A stretch of 64,000 nt of DNA, from the NCBI RefSeq assembly GCF_003352005.1, contig NZ_CP024848.1, forward strand, positions 1,125,001-1,189,000, written 5' to 3'. Under the pieces are notes generated by a model. It was not told the DNA's origin. It ran no database searches and saw only the letters and a program-made list of their open reading frames with translations. Position 1 is the stretch's first letter. Each line of letters starts with the position of its first letter. The position numbers and the translations under genes are program-made. This DNA is from Oceanobacillus zhaokaii (GTDB lineage Bacteria > Bacillota > Bacilli > Bacillales > Amphibacillaceae). Below, in pieces: positions 58,949 through 64,000 of this stretch.

Positions 58949-59279
58949 GAGTAGTAACAGTATAGCTGATACCAATCGGAATCAGATGTTGAAAACTTTA
59001 AAACGTAGACATACCCGTATTTTCCAGACATTTAATTTCCATTCTATTTTATTCTTGGTGATCTCGACAACTTTTTGACCCTATTATACGTTTAGATATT
59101 TTCTATCAATGAATCTTTTATTATTTTTCGTTATCGTTCATTCGTTAAGAAACAAACAGGAACGTGCAGCGTGTTGATGGCTGGCTTACGACATGACTCT
59201 ATAAGTGGCCGTCCATCTATCAGGTTGTTGTTATCGGCTGTTTTAAGGGAAGCGAGATACACCGAAATGTTGGATAAGT
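58949..59279. other. Spacer before an IS end
   Basis: No gene with a ribosome-binding site. GTG 59171 opens a frame (AGLRHDSISGRPSIRLLL) that runs into the IS fragment; it may be debris of another gene. Confidence 0.3.
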
Positions 59280-59356
59280 ACCGACCCCCGAAAGTTAGAG
59301 TAGAAAATCGAACTTTCGGGGGTGTTTTTATGGCTAAATATAGTGAAGAGTTTAAA
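59280..59356 (+). mobile_element. IS3-family left end with orfA start (truncated)
   Basis: ACCCCCGAAAGTT and AACTTTCGGGGGT form an end hairpin (59285-59323), followed by GTTTTT and ATG 59330 reading MAKYSEEFK, a typical orfA start. After nine codons the sequence switches to group II intron. The rest of the element is absent. Confidence 0.65.
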
Positions 59357-59625
59357 AACTTATCACCGAGTATTTGTATGGGAAGATTGGATATCGATTA
59401 TTGGCTCAATAGAAGAAGTCAAAGAAAGTCATTTACTTGGGATAAATTTAGATTATTTCTAAAAAATACCCATTACCTTACGTAAGAGTTAAGGTTAACA
59501 TATATGACTTGAGAAAAGAACTTAGCTACATAATGTGAATGGTAACTAGGAGGAGCCGTGTGCGTTAATATCGCAAGCACGGTTCTGTGAGGTGGAGAGA
59601 TTCCCTTCTACTAGACTACTTGAAA
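59357..59625 (+). mobile_element. Group II intron 3' remnant (RT C-terminus, domains V and VI)
   Basis: The frame after 59357 reads WLNRRSQRKSFTWDKF, matching the C-terminal end of bacterial group II intron reverse transcriptases, and a neighbouring frame gives VRVKVNIYDLRKELS. Bases 59553-59585 fold as domain V: GAGCCGTG / CACGGTTC, the AG bulge, and TGCG / CGCA around TTAATAT. GGTGGAGAGATTCCCTTCTAC follows as domain VI. The intron's 5' part and most of the reverse transcriptase are missing. Confidence 0.78.
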
Positions 59626-60014
59626 TAAAATATACACCATTTTATACATGGTCAGTGTGTCGAATGTCTTTTGATATAACTATACTGCCATTCCATAAAT
59701 GAATTAAATGCCAAATATGATGTAGAGAACGGTCCAACAGTAGATTATCTTATTTTCGAAAGAGAGTGACAGGATTAAAAACGCCTGTAGGCTTTGTTAT
59801 GTACATTTCAAGTTCAAAGATAAATTTAATAAATCTGCTTAACCAATGAAATGGTGCCAGCCTTCCAATATAGCAGAGCAAGAATTGAGAGACTCACTCC
59901 AAAGCTCAAACAATCCCTCCTATACCCGAAAAAACAACTCTATTAAAAAAACTTTCACCATTTTCACCCCCAATCCCCAACTTCTTTCGATTATAGAAGT
60001 GAAGGGAGGGGAAC
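59626..60014. other. Spacer after the intron remnant
   Basis: No gene supported. TCATTTTAATT-type AT-rich sequence ends in AAGGGAGGGGAAC, the ribosome-binding site of the HTH gene. Confidence 0.3.
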
Positions 60015-60188
60015 ATGATGGAAAAACGAACAATGTCAGTTGAAGATGTAGCAATCTATTTAGGACTGCATAAAGACACGATTTATGATCTCGTAAAAGA
60101 AAAAAAGATTCCCCATATCAAAATTGGCGGAAGAATCTTTTTCTTGGAAGAAGTCCTAGAAAGATGGATGATGGAAAATATTAGGTAA
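60015..60188 (+). CDS. Excisionase-family HTH protein
   Basis: A 57-residue MerR-like/HTH_17 protein: MSVEDVAIYLGLHKDTIYDLVK then KKIPHIKIGGRIFFLEEVLERWM is the standard excisionase-family (xis-like) DNA-binding domain and fills the whole protein. GGGAGGGGAAC precedes the double ATG (60015 or 60018). It heads the phage-type replication genes that follow, as in prophages and integrative elements. It may be an excisionase or a replication-module regulator. Confidence 0.8.
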   Translation: MMEKRTMSVEDVAIYLGLHKDTIYDLVKEKKIPHIKIGGRIFFLEEVLERWMMENIR

Positions 60189-60307
60189 ATTGCTTAATTC
60201 GCAAGGTTTAACTTTCGAATTGCAATTTGCCTATTTGGCATTGCTTTTGAGATTTTGGCAGGGAAAAAACGCGTGTGAATAAATAAAAATCTTAAGGAGA
60301 TATAAAC

Positions 60308-61102
60308 ATGACAACAATCAATTTTCATAGGGACAAAAATTTATTAATGGATTGGTTGATGCTAAATCATCTGACTACAGGAGAAATTGTGCTTTGGCAC
60401 AAACTGATGAACATTGGAAATAGACTCGGGCAAAGGAGTGTTTTCAATGCGCCTAATTCTACATTAATGAAATTTACCGGTCTATCTAAACAGGGAATCA
60501 TCAATGCGAGAAAAAAGTTGATCGAACGAGGCTTTATTCGTTATGAAAAGGGTCATCAAAACAAGGCACCTGTTTATGAAATGATTCCATTACATCAAGC
60601 AATCGGGCATTATTTTTCTACGACTAAAAACCAGGAGTTGACCAAGGACTTGACCCAAGATGTTACCCGGGACTTTACTTTGAAATTCACCTCTGACTCG
60701 GCCCAAGAGTTGCCCATACATAAAGATAAAAGTAAAAAAGAGAGAAGAGGAGGAGGAAGCGGGCGTGACATGGATTCTCTTTTTAAAAGCTATGAAGAAA
60801 ATATAAACAAGCTAACCCCATTGCTACGAGAAACTTTGATTGAATGGACCAAAGCTTCAGGTGAAGAAATCGTCAAAAAAGCAATTGCCGTAACTGTGAA
60901 AAAAGGCGGACGAACGTATAGTTACACTGAAAAAATAATGAAAGAATGGCAGAATGCTGGATTACGGACAATCGAAGCCGTTCATTCCTATGAACTGGAA
61001 AAAGAATTAGAAAAGGATAATAAGCTCATTCCATTTCGCAAGCCAGATAATAAAGAAATCGAACAAGATATATTTGCAGAACTCTTAAAGGAGGAATTTT
61101 AA
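60308..61102 (+). CDS. DnaD-domain replication initiation protein
   Basis: A 264-residue protein. Residues ~12-95 are a winged helix (NSTLMKFTGLSKQGIINARK). A hydrophilic Thr/Asp/Lys linker follows, and residues ~160-230 are a DnaD-type helical domain (LLRETLIEWTKASGEEIVKKAI, YTEKIMKEWQNAGLRTIEA). Such proteins remodel origin DNA and recruit the helicase loader in Gram-positive phages. AAGGAGATATA precedes the ATG. It abuts the helicase-loader gene. Confidence 0.85.
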   Translation: MTTINFHRDKNLLMDWLMLNHLTTGEIVLWHKLMNIGNRLGQRSVFNAPNSTLMKFTGLSKQGIINARKKLIERGFIRYEKGHQNKAPVYEMIPLHQAIGHYFSTTKNQELTKDLTQDVTRDFTLKFTSDSAQELPIHKDKSKKERRGGGSGRDMDSLFKSYEENINKLTPLLRETLIEWTKASGEEIVKKAIAVTVKKGGRTYSYTEKIMKEWQNAGLRTIEAVHSYELEKELEKDNKLIPFRKPDNKEIEQDIFAELLKEEF

Positions 61103-61504
61103 ATGTTACATCAAGAAGCCATCGAAGTGTTAAAGACGATTAATGAAATGTATCCACGGTTTAATCTTACAAAACGCAAAGCTGCGATGTTACTTCCTAA
61201 CTTGAAGGAAATGGATTATCAAGGGGTCATGAAAAATCTTTCTGTATTTGTTATGGAAAGTCCTTACCCACCGATGCTTAGTGAAATTGCAGCTTACCCT
61301 GAAGTGGAAGATTCGCATATAGAAGAAATGATGAAATGGCACGAAGAAGCGGAAAAAGTTTCTCCAGAAGTGAAGCAGCAATTTCTAGAGGAGTTTGAGA
61401 AATTAGTACAGAAGAAGGCTGGTTGTCATAGGTACTTTTTTCTTCTTTTGCTACAGTTAAATCCTTGCATGCCTGTAAATCCTGCAGCAAACGCTCAAGT
61501 CTAG
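61103..61504 (+). CDS. Phage helicase loader/inhibitor-like protein, 3' end replaced
   Basis: The first ~105 residues (EAIEVLKTINEMYPRFNLT, LLPNLKEMDYQGVMKNLSVF, PYPPMLSEIAAYP) match the replicative-helicase loader/inhibitor family (G39P-like). It starts one base after the DnaD-type stop, with AAGGAGGAATTT upstream. From ~61420 the sequence is the inverted dnaB segment, so the last ~28 residues (CHRYFFLLLLQ..) are foreign. The original protein end is lost. Confidence 0.72.
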   Translation: MLHQEAIEVLKTINEMYPRFNLTKRKAAMLLPNLKEMDYQGVMKNLSVFVMESPYPPMLSEIAAYPEVEDSHIEEMMKWHEEAEKVSPEVKQQFLEEFEKLVQKKAGCHRYFFLLLLQLNPCMPVNPAANAQV

Positions 61505-61733
61505 TGTTGGAAGGATTACTCAAGAACTGCTGTATGGCATGTTGGGCCACGCGCAGCTGGTATGCGTCAATAAGAATCTGTTGATAATGCTTAAACGTTG
61601 CGGTGCTTGGTACGGATTCAGCGAGTTCGGTGAGATACATGACCCCACCAACCTCCCCAATCTTATCTCCTAAAACCGTTGTTACAATGACAATATCAAT
61701 AACCTCTCTCTCTTTATCTGCCTGGAGGCGCAT
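61421..61733 (-). pseudogene. dnaB: dnaB N-terminal fragment, inverted
   Basis: On the minus strand: DIVIVTTVLGDKIGEVGGV, YLTELAESVPSTATFKHY, LRVAQHAIQQFLSNPS and LQACKDLTVAKEEKSTYD. This is the N-terminal and linker region of the replicative helicase DnaB. It points opposite to the C-terminal fragment that begins at 61746. The Walker A segment that should lie between them is missing, so an inversion combined with a deletion has destroyed the gene. Confidence 0.85.
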
Positions 61734-61745
61734 CCCTCATCTATA

Positions 61746-62165
61746 GCTTAGAAATGGGGACGAAGCAGTTATTGAAACGAATGATTTCTACAGAAGGGAG
61801 GCTAAATGCGAGTAAATGGCATGATATCAGCAATCGATTTGCAACAAATGATTATAAAAACGTGATGCGCGCAATCGGAGAAATGACAACTTGGGAATTA
61901 GAAATCTCTGACAAAAAGCACACTATTTCCGAAATTCGTGCGGGAATTCGAAAACAAGTCCATGAGAATCCCAAACAAAATCATCTGGTGTTCATCGATT
62001 ACCTTTAATTGATAAAACCAGCCATTTCCCACCGTGATCGCCGGGATTTAGAAATCGGTGAGATGACACGGGAACTTAAATTGCTAGCATTAGAGCTGAA
62101 CATCCCAATCGTACTGCTTTCTCAGCTGTCACGCAGTGTAGATTCAAGACAGGATAAACGACCGC
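61746..62165 (+). pseudogene. dnaB: dnaB C-terminal ATPase fragment
   Basis: The plus strand reads SLEMGTKQLLKRMISTEGRL, AIGEMTTWELEISDKKHTI and HLVFIDYL (Walker B), then after a break near 62008 [15 protein letters not shown] sequence, [20 protein letters not shown] and KRPLE. These are consecutive parts of the DnaB/RecA-fold domain. A frame change follows the Walker B region, and the C-terminus ends early. Confidence 0.85.
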
Positions 62166-62226
62166 TAGAGCCAGCCCTAGTCTGACCCTTGAATATTTCA
62201 TCGGTTAACTGGTACTGCATCCATTT

Positions 62227-63708
62227 CTACTCACTACGTTGTTGAGAGCTTAACTTAAGTATAAATTCTTTCATATCGACAATACGTGGGAATGTTGGTC
62301 TTGCTGTCGTTCCTGCAATCAATAATGGTACAAGTGTTTCTTGTTTGTGTAATGAACCGTGTGCTGCCCCACTAAGGTGGAATGGTGTGGATTGGGCTTT
62401 AAAATCGCAACCTGGTTTAGCGTTAACGACAATGAAACGACCCGAATGGGAGTGTAATGCACTATAAATCCTAGCTAATGCATCTGGATAATTCCCGTAA
62501 GATAGCTCTTTTTCATTTTTTACATGAAGATCCAAAAGTTTGATGTTTCCCTCTATACTCCATGTTTGGTTATATTCATCCTTGTAATTACCAGTTGGAG
62601 AGAAACGCAATATTCCTTGTCTCATGCCAGATGTAATGTTTATCAGGTCATTATCCTTCCAGGCAATGATATCGATTCGTCGATCATTCTTAAGACTTTC
62701 TGCAATAACAGATAGTGGCAGGTTCTTATCCAATATGTAAATATAAGCCATACGCTGGTTTACACATAGGACAAGCTGGTCATTATTGCGTACGCGGCGC
62801 TCAAGTTTGGATATGCGATATTTTTTTAGTATTTTACGTAAATCAATAATAAATTTCCGGTAGTTGGCACCGGTTGGAGAATGGCCGTTATCTCCCATCA
62901 CCATCCATACATTCCGGTTGAGAGCTTCTTCCCAGCTTGGATACATATTCAACACTTTTTGGATTTCTCGGTCAATTTTTTTAATTCCTTTTAAATCTTT
63001 TGGACCCTTAAAATGAAGGCGGGTGTCCATATCTTGAAATATGCAGAATGTAAATCCTGGAAGTTTGTCCTTACGTATTAGATATCTGAGCTCCCGGGCT
63101 GTAAATTTATAATTTCCAGCAGCTATTTGCGTTGTGAACCCCCAGGGTCGTAATTTAGAAAAGAGACCTAAAGAGAAAATGGATGCGCCGTTGGTTGTCC
63201 ATTCACCGTCCTTGAATCGGGTCATTGTACGGAGTAATCGAGGTACTTGTAACCGATGGGGGGTATATCCGCGGTAGACAAAAGAATTAATAGAAGCGGA
63301 AGGAATTCCCTTCTTGGCCAAATCTTCATAAATTGTAGAGACCTCACTACTTAAATGCTCATTATTCAGTCGGTAAAGCATGTTATGGGCAGTACGACGC
63401 ATTCCTAACCTAAACGTTTCGCGAAAACCAGTCCCGTAGTTAATAATTTCCATTCTGGAATTATCGAACCAAGTTAAGCCTGGAACATGGTGTTCATCAG
63501 CATATGTACCTGTCAAGAGAGTGCTATCAATTGTGACAGACATCGTCGGAAATGAACTGACCATATTGGGAATATAAGTGCCGTTTTCCATTAGAAATTC
63601 TAAGGCAGGGGCTTGTCCGGTTTGGATGGCAATTTCTAACGGTTCGGGCATCAAAGAATCAATGTTTAGCAAAATTACTGGTTTTAGTGTTTGTGGGTCT
63701 CGCTTCAT
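62227..63708 (-). CDS. Type I phosphodiesterase/nucleotide pyrophosphatase-family protein
   Basis: A 493-residue alkaline-phosphatase-superfamily protein without a signal peptide. N-terminal metal-binding strand VILLNIDSLMP (Asp ~16), the nucleophile region SFPTMSVTIDSTLLTG with the F-P-T motif, YADEHHVPG, FQDMDTRLHF (Asp/His metal ligands), MVMGDNGHSPTG (Asp and His) and GAAHGSLHKQETLVPLLIAG near the end. All metal-ligand positions of the fold appear present, so it probably hydrolyses a phosphodiester or phosphonate. The ATG has GAGGATGAAGC upstream on the minus strand. It stands alone beside the broken replication module. Confidence 0.83.
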   Translation of the reverse strand: MKRDPQTLKPVILLNIDSLMPEPLEIAIQTGQAPALEFLMENGTYIPNMVSSFPTMSVTIDSTLLTGTYADEHHVPGLTWFDNSRMEIINYGTGFRETFRLGMRRTAHNMLYRLNNEHLSSEVSTIYEDLAKKGIPSASINSFVYRGYTPHRLQVPRLLRTMTRFKDGEWTTNGASIFSLGLFSKLRPWGFTTQIAAGNYKFTARELRYLIRKDKLPGFTFCIFQDMDTRLHFKGPKDLKGIKKIDREIQKVLNMYPSWEEALNRNVWMVMGDNGHSPTGANYRKFIIDLRKILKKYRISKLERRVRNNDQLVLCVNQRMAYIYILDKNLPLSVIAESLKNDRRIDIIAWKDNDLINITSGMRQGILRFSPTGNYKDEYNQTWSIEGNIKLLDLHVKNEKELSYGNYPDALARIYSALHSHSGRFIVVNAKPGCDFKAQSTPFHLSGAAHGSLHKQETLVPLLIAGTTARPTFPRIVDMKEFILKLSSQQRSE

Positions 63709-64000
63709 GTTGCTTCATCCTCACTACCATTTACTTTTAGAAAATACACTATTTTATCTTTTGATTTTTAGATTTTAATATACTACCCACTTTTTTCCTG
63801 TAGAAGTGAATTTATCTTATATTATTAATAACTCCCATCTCTTTTGGGCTGGGTAGGGAAGTCATTCAACGGGCTATTCAATTTTCCCCCTTTCACTTTT
63901 TTAGGTTTAGGTTATGTTTCATTAAAAATAAAAGTATTATATAAAAATAAAGGAATATTCAAAATGATAGTAGATAAAATATATGTATAAATTGTCGGAT
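63709..64000. other. Terminal intergenic region
   Basis: About 290 AT-rich bases upstream of the minus-strand phosphodiesterase gene; its promoter must lie here. No ORF or RNA gene seen. Confidence 0.3.

Noticed and set aside
59171..59329. Independent gene starting at GTG 59171
   Set aside because: No ribosome-binding site, no recognisable domain, and the frame runs through an IS terminal hairpin.

Overview
The window is AT-rich DNA with Shine-Dalgarno sites of the AGGAGG type, many GTG/TTG starts and Bacillus-like protein families (DegV, VWA lipoprotein, Ltp repeats, ECF sigma with PadR and FtsW). It is most likely from a Bacillaceae chromosome, perhaps a halotolerant relative of Bacillus/Oceanobacillus. 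No rRNA or intact tRNA was seen. Almost everything is accessory DNA, and about a third is broken genes, insertion sequences or repeats.

Region 1 (1-8130) holds a compact four-gene operon (371-5760): an unrecognised acidic protein, a RecQ-type helicase with a C-terminal PD-(D/E)xK nuclease, a methylase-like/target-recognition/nuclease fusion, and a coiled-coil protein ending in a HEPN-type R-x4-H motif. I read it as a candidate undescribed defence system. It is followed by a ~1.3 kb relic bounded by two 3' fragments of a tRNA-Leu gene and containing a dead tyrosine-recombinase fragment, which looks like an old integration site. Region 2 (8530-16375) is a complete Wadjet anti-plasmid operon, jetD-jetA-jetB-jetC. 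Region 3 (16.8-24.5 kb) carries a VWA lipoprotein, DegV, a short-chain fatty acid transporter (atoE) flanked by thiolase and LysR pseudogenes, a WYL regulator with a duplicated fragment of itself, and an Ltp-repeat protein.

Region 4 (24.6-51.8 kb) is the most striking part. A repeated element occurs more than 20 times, always in the same orientation: arm A (CTAACGGGTGC..TAGTT), a terminator-like hairpin, then arm B (CTAACGGGGCAGGTTAGTT). It separates mostly single-gene units. From 42 to 51.8 kb the units are small and unrelated: membrane protein, broken hydrolase, TPR, VOC, cold shock, LysE, ACT, VOC, PhzF, three small unknowns, a second ACT copy, a GyrI/Cass2-like effector-binding protein, ASCH and a Gly/His/Tyr-rich protein. 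A XerC-like tyrosine recombinase gene on the opposite strand lies between an A arm with hairpin and a B arm, and has one in-frame TGA at a conserved Cys position. The layout resembles an integron cassette array but lies in a Gram-positive background with non-canonical sites. Inserted in the same stretch are a GC-richer GH79 locus (27.9-32 kb), an ECF sigma/PadR/FtsW operon, an IS150-type element that landed inside one repeat, and two TetR/oxidoreductase modules.

Region 5 (52-64 kb) has a second IS3-family element inserted in the loop of a palindrome, two alpha/beta-hydrolase genes (one with its own TetR), two tandem CxxxC mini-proteins, a group II intron 3' remnant beside an IS end, a phage-type replication module (excisionase-like HTH, DnaD-like, helicase loader, and a dnaB relic whose N-terminal part is inverted), and a type I phosphodiesterase/nucleotide pyrophosphatase family gene.
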